NCBI RefSeq assembly: GCF_022376835.1 | Contig: NZ_CP084606.1 | Coordinates: 2,623,501-2,687,500, forward strand | Length of the DNA: 64,000 bases | DNA from: Brucepastera parasyntrophica | Lineage (GTDB): Bacteria; Spirochaetota; Spirochaetia; Treponematales; Treponemataceae | Direction: 5' to 3' | In this document: in pieces, positions 50,552 to 61,121 of the stretch | Numbering within the stretch: the stretch's first letter is position 1 | Layout: every line of letters starts with the position of its first letter | Made by a program: the position numbers and the translations under genes | The notes under the pieces: model-generated | Databases searched by the model: none | Told to the model about the DNA's origin: nothing | What the model saw: the letters and a program-made list of their open reading frames with translations, nothing else

Positions 50552-51247
50552 TTACGGTCTGGTAAATTTATATCCGATTCCTCGAATAGTATGTATATAC
50601 TTTGACACATCCTTTACATCTCCCATTTTCTGTCTGAGCCTGGCAACATGAACGTCAATGGTCCTTGTTGTTATATCCGAATCATAGCCCCAGACAGTAT
50701 TCAAAAGTTCTTCCCGTGAAATAATAGTATCTTCATGCCGGTAAAAGTAATCGAGCAGCTTGATTTCCTGGGCGGAAAGGGAATATTCTTTATCATCCGT
50801 TATTATGAATCCTCTCTTTAGATCAATGGATAAATTGCTGCCCGGTTTTTTCTGGTAGGTGTCTATAGCCTGGGCCGAGGCCTCCGCTCTGCGCAGGAGG
50901 GCCTCGATACGGGCCAGAAGCTCCGACATGTCAAAAGGTTTCGCCAGATAATCGTCGGCCCCCATTTTAAGCCCGAGAACCTTGTCTGCGACCTGACCAA
51001 GCGCCGTAAGCATGAGAATCGGAACTAAAAGTCCCGACGAACGGATGGATTTGCAAATATAAAAACCATCCTTTCCCGGAAGCATAACATCAAGTATTAT
51101 GAGATCATAGTTTCCCGTGAGGGCTTTCTCCTCGCCGTCTATTCCATTTGTGCTTGATTCAAATATATATCCTTCCGCTTCCAGCCGGTCCCCAACAGTC
51201 ACTATCAATCCGGGTTCATCTTCTATCATTAATATCTTAGTCGCCAT
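50552..51247 (-). CDS. OmpR-family response regulator
   Basis: 231 residues from ATG 51247. Receiver: acidic pocket IEDE, phospho-Asp in DLIILDVMLPGKDG, Lys in YLAKPFDMSEL. C-terminal winged helix with LNTVWGYDSDITTRTIDVHV and RTIRGIGYKF-type ending (HTIRGIGYKFTRP). The ATG overlaps the last 11 bases of the kinase gene upstream, so the two form one unit. Converges with aat, three bases apart. Confidence 0.93.
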   Translation of the reverse strand: MATKILMIEDEPGLIVTVGDRLEAEGYIFESSTNGIDGEEKALTGNYDLIILDVMLPGKDGFYICKSIRSSGLLVPILMLTALGQVADKVLGLKMGADDYLAKPFDMSELLARIEALLRRAEASAQAIDTYQKKPGSNLSIDLKRGFIITDDKEYSLSAQEIKLLDYFYRHEDTIISREELLNTVWGYDSDITTRTIDVHVARLRQKMGDVKDVSKYIHTIRGIGYKFTRP

Positions 51248-52950
51248 ACAATTCTTCTCCCCTATATAATGGTAATATAATAATAAAAGTGCTTCCGGTG
51301 TCGATTTTGCTTTCAAGTCTTATAGATCCATTATGCAGGGCAACAATTCGTTTTACCAGGTTTAATCCTATTCCATTACCGGGGATTTGATTGAAAACCG
51401 CTTTTTCCCGCGTACAAAGGGTTCAAAGATGCTTTTCTGCTCCTGCGGGGAAATTCCGGAACCCCTGTCCCGGAATTTTATTACCACATGGTTTGATTTT
51501 TTTCTTTTTCCGGCAAATTCTACAGAAACAAAAATTCCTAAATACTTTCCCTGCGCGGCATGCCGGACAGCGTTTTGTGCAATATTCTGAAAAACGGATT
51601 CAAGGGCTATTTTGTCGCCATAGACAAAAACCGGGTCCTTCGGCAGGATAATTTCCGTTGAAAATTCAAGTTCTTCGCGCTCTTCTTCGGTGAATTTAAG
51701 CGCTGCCTGGATTAATTCCGCAATACTGCAGACTTCAGGCCGGATTCTGGACGCGGTATTTGTGTTTGAATACAATAAATAGTGTTCAATGGTGATACTC
51801 AGTCTGGTCGCTTCTTTTTTTATCATTTGACCGTACTGCTCGGCTTTCAGTTTATCCTTGACAAGTCCGTCCGTTAAATTCTGCGCTGCGCTCGAAATTA
51901 CGGCAAGCGGTGTCTTCAGCTCATGGGTTATTGTTGCAATGAATTCCATCTGGCTTGTTACAAGCTGGCGCGAACGGCGGGTAACCTCAACCAGAGTTAC
52001 CATCCCGATTATTAATATAATCAGAATACTGAAGCTTATTACGGCATTGCGGACTGTGGCCATACTTGACATATCCGCCAGCGAACGATTTTTGTGGATG
52101 ATCTGGATTGATATATTTCCGAAAATATGGGTCTGAATTTCCTCTGAAAAGAAGGGCAGAATATCATTATATTCATCCGCGCTGGAATAATACGCGGACC
52201 TGTATCCGCTGCTTGCGCGGACCGGCGAAGGGGCTGTTTCCGCATATATATTTTGACTGGCGAGGCATATCTCGACATCGGGGATTAAAAATAATCTTCC
52301 CGGTAATTTGTCATTGTTGTATAAATCAGCGAGTTATCCTGGTTGTTTATGATCCTGTAATCATATAAATCAACGGACTCGAGATTTTCCTGGGCCAGCG
52401 TCGGGATAACATCCTGTAAAACGATGGAACGGTCTATAACATACAATACTGAAATATTACTTTGTTTATAGTCAAGCGGAATGTAAATTCTGATTTCCGT
52501 ATTGCAGGAGTCCGGAAAAGATTCCAGGAATTCCTGTGTTGTATGGGAACGGTTTATTTCTTTCAGTATTTGACTGTCCGTGACTATATCAAGGCTGTCA
52601 TCATTCCATTCATGCACCACCTGTCCCTCATTTTCAATGATATAAATGTTTTTTATCATTTGGGGATTAATGGCGTAATATTTCCAGAATTGGTAACGTT
52701 CAAACAGGATATTTGTCAGTGTTATATTCTCGTTTATTTTGGTATGCACAAGTGAAGGAAAAATCATTATTTCATTCCGTACCCGCTTTGACAGATTTCT
52801 TGCGGAATCATACATGCTTTCCTGAATTCTGTATTTTTCCCTGTTATTCAGTTCCTGCAGCCAGTTAAACTGGTTCCATGCAAGAATGGCCAGTAAGGGT
52901 ATCATGCTGAGGATGAGTATCCATGAAAATAAGAATCTCTTATGTTTCAT
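51237..52950 (-). CDS. Membrane sensor histidine kinase, with two one-base deletions
   Basis: Corrected length about 571 residues. N-terminal span (FLFSWILILSMIPLLAILAW), a periplasmic sensor of about 270 residues, second span (FSILIILIIGMVTLVEV), then HisKA (FIATITHELKTPLAV with the phospho-His), N box (SVFQNIAQNAVRHAA), G1 (DRGSGISPQEQ) and G2 (PGNGIGLNLV). Deletions: one T in the TTTTTAATCCCC run at about 52286, between REDYF and LIPDVEICLASQN; and one G at about 51378 between FSIKSP and GNGIGL. Sensor fold and ligand unknown. Cotranscribed with the response regulator. Confidence 0.88.
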
Positions 52951-53071
52951 ACCTTATATTCTATCCCAAATTGAAGATAAATGAAACTTGGTTTTTTTGT
53001 GGAAGCGGAATTTTACATCTGTGTAATAATAAAGACTGAATACAATTTTTTGAAAAAAAACATGAAAAACG

Positions 53072-55600
53072 CTATTTTTTCTGTTGCCACTGGTTAAGCA
53101 GCCAGATAATATCCTGGCTTATGAGTTTGAGCGGTTTATTGCATTTTCTGCAGTAAAACCGGCCATCTTCACCCAGATTTTCCTTTGCGCATCCGATACA
53201 GTAATTTTTTCCGCACTTCGGGCAGGTCCCTGCCGGTAAATCGTCCGGCGGCTGTGCAGTGATATGCAGAATTCCCTGAGGAGGAATATTTTTCGGCGTA
53301 TCCCAGCTCCGACCGCATTCCGAGCAGCGGATTGTATTTACTGTCTGTTCGCGTATTTCCTTTTCAAGTTTATCCGCCAAATCTCCTGCCTGAAGCTTTC
53401 TGAGCTTTCCGGGAATTTCCGCGGCTTTTTCGGTTCGTCCCGTTGCGAGATATACGCCGCTCAATTCATAAAACAGCTCCGGATTGTCCGGAAATTCATT
53501 CAGCCCCTGAATCAGGGAAACCTCGGATCGGGTAAATTCTCCTTTTCGCCCGGCAAGATAGCTGATAAGTTTATATAAACGGGGCGTCCGTTCTATCTCA
53601 AAGGCTTTTCCCAGCATATCATCAGCCTCATTAAAAAGGTCCTGTTCTATACAATTCGCCGCATAATCAGTTACAAGTTCTGTATCGGAAGGATTGAGCT
53701 TTAATGCTCTCTGATACCAACTGTGCGCTTCTTCATATCTGCCGTCCGCAACAAGCAAATTGGCCCCCGCGTGAAGCAATTCCGCATCATCAGTATCAAG
53801 AAAATGCAGAATTTCTTCCAGTTTTCCCATTTTCCGCCTGATTTCCGCATAATTAATGAGAACAGGATTTTCTTCCGGAAGCAGATCCCTTGCTTTGAGA
53901 ATGTGCTCTTCAGCTTTCGCGAAATCCCCTGCTGTAAGGGATTTTTGCGCGGCGAGGTTAAATACCCAGCCGTTGCCGGAATCTGTTTCCAGCGCCCGGG
54001 TTAATGCATCCGTGCAGTCCTGACCGTCGGAGAAAAGGGTTTCCGCCAGACGGAAGTAATACAAGCCGCAGTCAGGTTCGAGTTCCGCCGCTTTTTCCAG
54101 GGACTCTATAGCTTCTTTCTTTTTTTTTTGCCCTGACAAAACCATTCCGTATAAATACCATACCGCGGAATCGGCCGTGTTTCCGTCTATCGCCGTTTTC
54201 AGATAACGCAGGGCTTCTTCCGTTTTTCCCACTGCATACAGGTATTTTCCATGTATCCCTGAAATCTCCGCATCATCCGGGTACATTTCATCAAGAAGCC
54301 TGACGGTTTCTTCAAGATCAGTATATTCTTCATTTTTCAGGAAAATACGGGCCGCATTTAAAAGCGGCTGCTTCGCCTTTTCAGGAAACCCGTCAGCCAT
54401 CAATTCTCTTCCTGCATTGTAGGAAAAAAGCCCCTGATCAGGGTTAAGCAAGGATGCTGTATTGTAGGCATTCGCGGCCTTTTCATGATCTCCGTTTTCC
54501 GAGTATAGGTGTCCCTGCAGATTGGAAAGAAAAATATTGCCGTTTTTATCTTCAGAAGAAAGTGTCCCCATCAGGGTTTCGAGGTCTTTAATCCGGTGCT
54601 GCATATAATAAATCCCGCCGAGTTCGGCGGCGGCCTGGATATTCGCCGGTTCGAGTTCCAGGGCTTTTTTTACAGCATTTTCCGCTTCGGGATAGAGTCT
54701 CTGGGCGAGGTAAATCTGGCCAAGCAGTAAAAATAGTTCAGGATTAGCGGAGCCGTTTATATTTGTTTTTTTTAATTCCAGAATAGCCGGAACATATCTG
54801 CCCATTGCATACCACGTCTGCGCCAGATTTATACGGGCCTCATCAGGAATCCTCAAAAACTGGTTCCAGCGGGTATACTGGGTTTCCACTTCTATTGGCC
54901 GCGATTCAATGGCTATGGCATTCAGAATAACCGTTTTTGAGTCATCCTCATTCCAGTTCTGACCCGCAAATGCAATATTGCCCGGGGCCTGGATAGTATC
55001 GTCCATACACTCGGCAAGCCAGTTGTCATTAAGAATAAAGGTAAAACTGGTTCCCTGCGCGATTATCCGGAGTGAAAAAACATTCTTTTGTGTATAGGGC
55101 AGGGCCGCCGCGTTCTGCTCGTCAGCAGTTTCCGGGGCGTTTTGCGGGATCATTTCCGTCCAGCCGAGAACAGGAAAGGGAGTGCTGTTTATTACCGCAT
55201 CAAACCGGAGAAGTCCGGTATCCGAAACAAGCACGCTGTAAAAAGTGCCTCCATTCAGATATCTGAAAAGAAATCCCGCCGCGGAACTTCCCGCCTTATT
55301 TTTTTCGCCGCTTTCCGTATTTGTCCCGGTGCCGTCGGGAAATTGCAGCAGCGCTTCCAGTACAAAATCCCGGTAACGGTATACAGGATTCATTGTCCAG
55401 GCAAACAGGTTTTTTTTCTTCATGGAGAGAGAAAGTCCCTGCCCGGTTATTTCTGAACTGTAAGATTCATGAAATTCCGTATTAAACCGTATCTGGCCTT
55501 CTTTTTGAAAATCCGTCTGCCACAGTTCTTCGGCAAGCGCGTCGGGGTCAGTATTCTCTGTTTTTTTTGTATTGAAAAGCCGTTTCAGAAATGAAAACAT
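53072..55600 (-). CDS. LamG-like/TPR/zinc-ribbon protein
   Basis: 842 residues, no signal peptide. Residues about 30-245 look like a beta-sandwich (concanavalin/LamG type: FVLEALLQFPDG, AGFLFRYLNGGTFYSVLVSD, SFTFILNDNWLAE). About 260-760 is a TPR array (PELFLLLGQIYLAQRLYPEA; VWYLYGMVLSGQKKKKEAIE). The C-terminus has four CxxC pairs (CSEC, CPKC, CIGC, CRKC) forming one or two zinc ribbons, then SQDIIWLLNQWQQKK. Predicted cytoplasmic scaffold. I do not recognise a named family; a spirochaete-specific protein is likely. Confidence 0.7.
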   Translation of the reverse strand: MFSFLKRLFNTKKTENTDPDALAEELWQTDFQKEGQIRFNTEFHESYSSEITGQGLSLSMKKKNLFAWTMNPVYRYRDFVLEALLQFPDGTGTNTESGEKNKAGSSAAGFLFRYLNGGTFYSVLVSDTGLLRFDAVINSTPFPVLGWTEMIPQNAPETADEQNAAALPYTQKNVFSLRIIAQGTSFTFILNDNWLAECMDDTIQAPGNIAFAGQNWNEDDSKTVILNAIAIESRPIEVETQYTRWNQFLRIPDEARINLAQTWYAMGRYVPAILELKKTNINGSANPELFLLLGQIYLAQRLYPEAENAVKKALELEPANIQAAAELGGIYYMQHRIKDLETLMGTLSSEDKNGNIFLSNLQGHLYSENGDHEKAANAYNTASLLNPDQGLFSYNAGRELMADGFPEKAKQPLLNAARIFLKNEEYTDLEETVRLLDEMYPDDAEISGIHGKYLYAVGKTEEALRYLKTAIDGNTADSAVWYLYGMVLSGQKKKKEAIESLEKAAELEPDCGLYYFRLAETLFSDGQDCTDALTRALETDSGNGWVFNLAAQKSLTAGDFAKAEEHILKARDLLPEENPVLINYAEIRRKMGKLEEILHFLDTDDAELLHAGANLLVADGRYEEAHSWYQRALKLNPSDTELVTDYAANCIEQDLFNEADDMLGKAFEIERTPRLYKLISYLAGRKGEFTRSEVSLIQGLNEFPDNPELFYELSGVYLATGRTEKAAEIPGKLRKLQAGDLADKLEKEIREQTVNTIRCSECGRSWDTPKNIPPQGILHITAQPPDDLPAGTCPKCGKNYCIGCAKENLGEDGRFYCRKCNKPLKLISQDIIWLLNQWQQKK

Positions 55601-55686
55601 ATATAAAAAAATACCTCAAAAAAAAATGTATGTCTACGGAAGTAAGGAAAATAACGCCGCTTCTGTAAGCCGGAATATATAAATAA

Positions 55687-55717
55687 AAAGGCTGTCCGGT
55701 TTTTCCGGACAGCCTTT
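55687..55717 (-). terminator. Intrinsic terminator, groEL side
   Basis: AAAGGCTGTCCGG-TTTTT-CCGGACAGCCTTT, a perfect 13-bp stem. On the minus strand it is followed by a T-rich stretch, so it ends groEL transcripts before the downstream TPR gene. Confidence 0.85.
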
Positions 55718-55772
55718 CAGTTTTACTCATCTGTATACCGCCGCATTTTCTGCGGCAGATACCGGAGGGGAA

Positions 55773-57431
<1,659 letters not shown>

Positions 57432-57445
57432 CTACCTGTTATGGT

Positions 57446-57482
57446 ATTGTAATACAATAACTCGCAGCACATATACAAGCTG
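57446..57482 (-). promoter_or_regulatory. Inverted repeats upstream of groEL
   Basis: On the minus strand GCAGC-N10-GCTGC is followed by TATTGT-ATT-ACAATA, overlapping where a promoter would lie (TTGTAT about 17 bases before GTATTA). These are candidate operator sites; the CIRCE sequence is absent. Confidence 0.35.
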
Positions 57483-57666
57483 CAAAATTTTTATGTTTAT
57501 GTAATAAAATATCGAAAATGACAGGAAACGGCAAGTATCTGCATTCTGTTCAGGCATTTTTATTCCTGCCCTGTTTCTTGATTCATCTGTTTCAAAACCG
57601 CTATACTGTCTGACAGTGCCGGGCTTCTTTTCAGCATACCTGCCGCGGCAGGAACAAGGAAACAAT

Positions 57667-58167
57667 ATGAATGATACTAAAACCAACGGATCTGTTCAAC
57701 GGCATATCAGAATATATACTGACGGCGGCTGTTCCGGCAATCCTGGACCCGGCGGCTGGGGCTTTGTTATCGTGGACGAAACGGAAGCTGGTGAAAAAAA
57801 GGAAGTCATCTGTTCGGGCGGAGAAAAACTGACAACAAATAACCGGATGGAATTGAATGCGGTTATCAAAGCCCTCGAAACAGTATCGGATTCAGCCGGC
57901 TTTGCCGGCCGGAAAATAACCGTTTACACGGATTCCCAGTATGTCCAGAAAGGCATAACCGAATGGATCCGCACCTGGAAAAAAAACAGCTGGAAAACAG
58001 CGGCCAAACAGCCCGTAAAGAACAGAGACCTGTGGGAAATCCTTGACGCACTTTCGTCAAAACTTGACCTGTCCTGGGAATGGGTAAAAGGCCATGCCGG
58101 CATATATTATAATGAATTGTGTGACGAACTAACTCAAAAAGAAATAAAGAAATTCTCAGAAAACTGA
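57667..58167 (+). CDS. rnhA: Ribonuclease HI
   Basis: 166 residues from ATG 57667. Catalytic carboxylates in RIYTDGGCSGNPGPGGWGF (Asp), NRMELNAVIKAL (Glu), VYTDSQYVQKGI (Asp) and YYNELCDELT (Asp), with the VKGHAGIYYNE His loop. Removes RNA of RNA-DNA hybrids. Divergent from groEL. Confidence 0.96.
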   Translation: MNDTKTNGSVQRHIRIYTDGGCSGNPGPGGWGFVIVDETEAGEKKEVICSGGEKLTTNNRMELNAVIKALETVSDSAGFAGRKITVYTDSQYVQKGITEWIRTWKKNSWKTAAKQPVKNRDLWEILDALSSKLDLSWEWVKGHAGIYYNELCDELTQKEIKKFSEN

Positions 58168-58195
58168 ACCGTTTTCCGGCCCGGTCAGCTGATTT

Positions 58196-58420
58196 TCAGA
58201 TTTCCATTTCGTTAAGAAGGTTTCTGAGCATGATCAGTTCCTCCTGCGTCAGGGTGAGTCCCTTGCCCATCTTTTTATGATCCGGAGACCAGCTCCGTAT
58301 GTCATATTTTGCGGGACGGCCTCCCCATGAAACGGAATTGACTTCCATTTTCCATCCGCTTTTTGACTCCGACAAACTGCCGAAATTTTTGACTATTTCA
58401 TAACTGAATTCATCAGACAT
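58196..58420 (-). CDS. PC4/YdbC-like single-stranded nucleic-acid-binding protein
   Basis: 74 residues. FSYEIVKNFGSLSESKSGWK and KYDIRSWSPDHKKMGKGLTL followed by the helix EELIMLRNLLNEM match the bacterial YdbC/PC4 fold: four strands and one helix, binding single-stranded DNA as a dimer. Excellent ribosome site (AGGAGGAAG). Role in this organism unknown. Confidence 0.85.
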   Translation of the reverse strand: MSDEFSYEIVKNFGSLSESKSGWKMEVNSVSWGGRPAKYDIRSWSPDHKKMGKGLTLTQEELIMLRNLLNEMEI

Positions 58421-58470
58421 ATACTTCCTCCTGCTGAATAAAGAAATTATACCATAAATCAGAAAAAAAC

Positions 58471-58499
58471 TTGTAACAAAAAGCGATTGCGTGTAGTAT
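58471..58499 (+). promoter_or_regulatory. Promoter of the lipoprotein/LysM pair
   Basis: TTGTAA (58471-58476), 17 bases, TAGTAT (58494-58499). It is 27 bases before the ATG at 58526, with GGGGAGG between. Confidence 0.55.
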
Positions 58500-58525
58500 A
58501 TTACATATAATTGGGGAGGTTCCTG

Positions 58526-59923
58526 ATGAAAGCGAAAAAAAGAAAGATTGTAATCCTTTGCAGTATAGTTTTTATTTTCATGTTTGCTGCCTGTAAAAGC
58601 ACCCCTGCTGCGGTTGAGGAAGAACCCCAGCCTGTTGAAGAGATCGTTGTTGAGGAAGAAGTACCTCCCGCCATTGATGAAGACCTGACCGCTCTGAAGG
58701 AGCAGGCCGAGGCTCTCCGGGCTGAATGTATTGAAATGGGAGTGGATTCATACCGTCCCGATTTATGGGATCAGGCTGAACAGTCTTTTAATGACGGTAT
58801 GGACGCCTATGGAACCGATTATGATGTGGCCCAGGCTTCCTTTATAAACGCAATCGGACTGTACAAACAGATAAAAGAATTGGCCTATGCGGATAATCTT
58901 GCCGCCCTTGACGCAAAACTCCAGACCCTCCGTGAAAAAGCCCTCGCGGCCGGGGCAAACAGTTACTATCCTGAACAGTTTGCCGCCGCCGAAGATGCCG
59001 CCGCTGAATTTGCGGCGCTTCTGGAAAGTGAAGATACTGCAGCTGCAGCTGCAGCAGGAAATACTGCAATTATGCGCTATCAGATCCTCCTTGACGGCAT
59101 TGAAATAATAAATCTGAAGCAAAAAATAGTGCAGAACGGTTTCGACATTTATGATCCTGACACCTTCCAGCTCGCCGGAGAAAAATACGATGAAGTATTT
59201 TTGAACTACGGTATTTCTGATGATGTTGCCCTCGCCTCGGTTGGTGAAAGCGTAAAGCTGTACCGCCAGGTCCTGAACGGCGGTTTCCAGATTCTGTCAG
59301 AGGATGTTATAGAAAAAACAAATGAAATCCGCGCGCTGTGCGACTCAATCAGGGCCCACCGGGCCATGCCTGACGCCTATGATACTGCCCTGTGGCTGTA
59401 CCAGCAGGCTGATTCTTATGCAGCGGCAGGTGACTGGGAATCCGCGTACGCTTCCTATTCTGCTTCAATGGTCGCGTTCAGCGAACTGTATGAGGAAGTT
59501 ATCCTGAAACGGAACCAGGCTGATATGGCGATTGAAGCCGCCCGGACCCGCCAGGAAGAGACTTCAGAACTTGCCCATCACGCCGATGAAATTGCCCCGC
59601 TTCCGGATGACGCTGAAGGCTTCTCGGATGATGAAGATATTCCTGCCGATCCTGAAGAAGAAACCGTTATTATCATAACAATAGAAGATGATCCGGATGA
59701 GTATTCCGTCTATTCCGGGGACGATGACCAGGATTTCTGGGCTGGAGACGAATATGATGATTCAGAAGCATCAGACGGGGACGGTTATGTTGAATCAACC
59801 GAACTGGAAGATGATGACGCGTTTTATTTTGACGATTATGAAGTAGAAGATTACGACGATGACTGGTATCAATATGAAGGTGCAGATATTTCTGCTGAAA
59901 ATACTGCTTCGGTGGAGGAATGA
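58526..59923 (+). CDS. Lipoprotein with repeated helical motifs and acidic C-terminus
   Basis: 465 residues from ATG 58526 (GGGGAGG ahead). Signal peptide with lipobox FMFAAC, then a Glu/Pro/Val-rich linker. Residues about 55-340 are helical repeats of the DUF4398 type: YRPDLWDQAEQSFNDGMDAY, YYPEQFAAAEDAAAEFAALL, YDPDTFQLAGEKYDEVFLNY. The last 100 residues are strongly acidic (DDDQDFWAGDEYDDSEASDG). Overlaps the LysM gene by four bases (ATGA), so the two probably act together at the cell envelope. Confidence 0.7.
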   Translation: MKAKKRKIVILCSIVFIFMFAACKSTPAAVEEEPQPVEEIVVEEEVPPAIDEDLTALKEQAEALRAECIEMGVDSYRPDLWDQAEQSFNDGMDAYGTDYDVAQASFINAIGLYKQIKELAYADNLAALDAKLQTLREKALAAGANSYYPEQFAAAEDAAAEFAALLESEDTAAAAAAGNTAIMRYQILLDGIEIINLKQKIVQNGFDIYDPDTFQLAGEKYDEVFLNYGISDDVALASVGESVKLYRQVLNGGFQILSEDVIEKTNEIRALCDSIRAHRAMPDAYDTALWLYQQADSYAAAGDWESAYASYSASMVAFSELYEEVILKRNQADMAIEAARTRQEETSELAHHADEIAPLPDDAEGFSDDEDIPADPEEETVIIITIEDDPDEYSVYSGDDDQDFWAGDEYDDSEASDGDGYVESTELEDDDAFYFDDYEVEDYDDDWYQYEGADISAENTASVEE

Positions 59924-60690
59924 AAATGAAAAAGATCTTTTCTATATTAATTTTTGGTTTGCTTGGAGCGGCCGTCCTTTTTGCAGTATCATATGATAAT
60001 AATGAATACCAGCGCCGGAGCCGGGCCCTGACCCGCCAGGCTCAAATTGCCTATGATGACGGCGATTATGATGCGGCCGTTGCATATGCAAATGAAGCTG
60101 AAAGAAATGCGGAACTCTCGGCCCTGTACATTGAAAGCATGCTCAGCAGGGCTGAAGCGCAGACAGAACTATACCGCGCGGGGACACGCCGTACCTGGGC
60201 AAAAGACAAAAAGGCCGAAACCTATTTTCCTTCCGCGCTTGAATCCGCCGAAGGATACATTATTTCAGCCCAGCAGTCCTTCAGCGAAGGCGAACAGAAC
60301 CTGACCGCCAGGGACTTTTCCCATTCAATGGAGAAATTTGCCGCCGCGAAACTGGCTGCCCAAAACGCCGTCGCTGCGCTTTCCGTCGTACGGGAAATAA
60401 TTCCGCTGCCCGCCACATACGAAGTTGACCCCTGGGATGAATCAAAGGACTGTTTCTGGAATATCGCGGCAAATCCGGCGGTATACGGCGATCCCATGAA
60501 GTGGGAGGAGCTGTACAAGGCGAACAGGAGTTCCCTCAAACGTCCTTCAAATCCCAATCTTATAATGCCCGGAATGATCGTAACAATACCGAGCATTGCC
60601 GGTGAAATTCGCGAAGGCCTGTATGATCCTTCCATAAAGTATGAACCTTTCAAAGAACAGATAAAGAACCTGCCCGAACAGAAACAATAA
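59920..60690 (+). CDS. Exported LysM-domain protein
   Basis: 256 residues. Signal peptide KKIFSILIFGLLGAAVLFAV, helical repeat region (AQIAYDDGDYDAAVAYANEA onward), and a C-terminal LysM-like domain from about residue 167 (TYEVDPWDESKDCFWNIAAN; MKWEELYKANRSSLKRPSNP; LIMPGMIVTIPS). LysM binds peptidoglycan, so this may tether the preceding lipoprotein's complex to the wall; inference. Confidence 0.75.
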   Translation: MKMKKIFSILIFGLLGAAVLFAVSYDNNEYQRRSRALTRQAQIAYDDGDYDAAVAYANEAERNAELSALYIESMLSRAEAQTELYRAGTRRTWAKDKKAETYFPSALESAEGYIISAQQSFSEGEQNLTARDFSHSMEKFAAAKLAAQNAVAALSVVREIIPLPATYEVDPWDESKDCFWNIAANPAVYGDPMKWEELYKANRSSLKRPSNPNLIMPGMIVTIPSIAGEIREGLYDPSIKYEPFKEQIKNLPEQKQ

Positions 60691-60706
60691 AAGCTGCAGG
60701 ATCAGA

Positions 60707-60739
60707 TAAAATACCCCGGAAAAGGATCCGGGTATTTTA
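60707..60739 (+). terminator. Intrinsic terminator of the lipoprotein/LysM operon
   Basis: TAAAATACCC-C-GG / CCGGGTATTTTA with one bulge, 16 bases after the LysM stop. A/T-rich on both sides, so it may work in both directions. Confidence 0.8.
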
Positions 60740-60860
60740 TTCGAGGCGAGGGTTTAATCAGCCTGCGGTTGGTTCTGTAAGGTAATGGATTTAACGGCCG
60801 CTTGCGCGACCTGCGAATCCCCCAGAGCGAAGGGCGGCCCTGCTCTGCGGTGGTTTTTTA
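60740..60860 (+). ncRNA. Candidate small RNA containing repeat copy B
   Basis: The stretch between two terminators holds a 69-base block (60752-60820) similar to the element at 34949-35017, then a hairpin CAGAGC/GCTCTG (60823-60847) with inner GGG/CCC and six T's at 60854-60859, as in a small-RNA 3' end. No open frame with a ribosome site is present and no promoter was confidently placed. Function unknown. Confidence 0.45.
60752..60820 (+). repeat. Structured intergenic element, repeat copy B
   Basis: Shares in order CAGCCTGCGG, CTGTAA, TGGATT, GGCCGCTTGCGCG and CTGCGAAT with the minus strand of 34949-35017, with small spacing changes. Confidence 0.65.
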
Positions 60861-60930
60861 ACAACCTATAAAAACGTTAGTTTTTGTAGATTTCATGGTA
60901 TTAAACCCGAGACCAATTCCACGGGAGAGA

Positions 60931-60964
60931 AAAATACTCCGCTGCTCTGCGGCGGGGTATTTTA
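60931..60964 (+). terminator. Second terminator-like hairpin, resembling the one at 60707
   Basis: AAAATACTCC pairs with GGGGTATTTT (one G-U) around a GC-rich loop, followed by ATTTTAAA. The arms match those of the 60707 hairpin, suggesting a duplicated terminator around the candidate RNA. Confidence 0.65.
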
Positions 60965-61121
60965 TTTTAAACCAGCTTTGACAGAATCCGAATAAGGATT
61001 TATCCTTATATATAGGGATAATATTCCAATCCGGAACATTTTTTAAACCGGTCCGGGTTTTGAAATGCTCCGGCCCGGCATGTTTCTGTCAGGAAATGCT
61101 GTTCAACAGGAGGAATGATAT
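60965..61121 (+). other. Promoter region of the cytidylate-kinase-like gene; no gene seen
   Basis: Holds the promoter and palindrome listed separately and a 100-base leader with GC-rich inverted repeats (CCGG-rich) ahead of AGGAGG. No open reading frame of note. Confidence 0.5.
60978..61009 (+). promoter_or_regulatory. Promoter with a palindrome over the -10
   Basis: TTGACA (60978-60983), 17 bases, TATCCT (61001-61006). ATAAGGAT-TT-ATCCTTAT (60992-61009) is an 8-bp perfect inverted repeat covering the -10, as expected of an operator. Confidence 0.55.
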
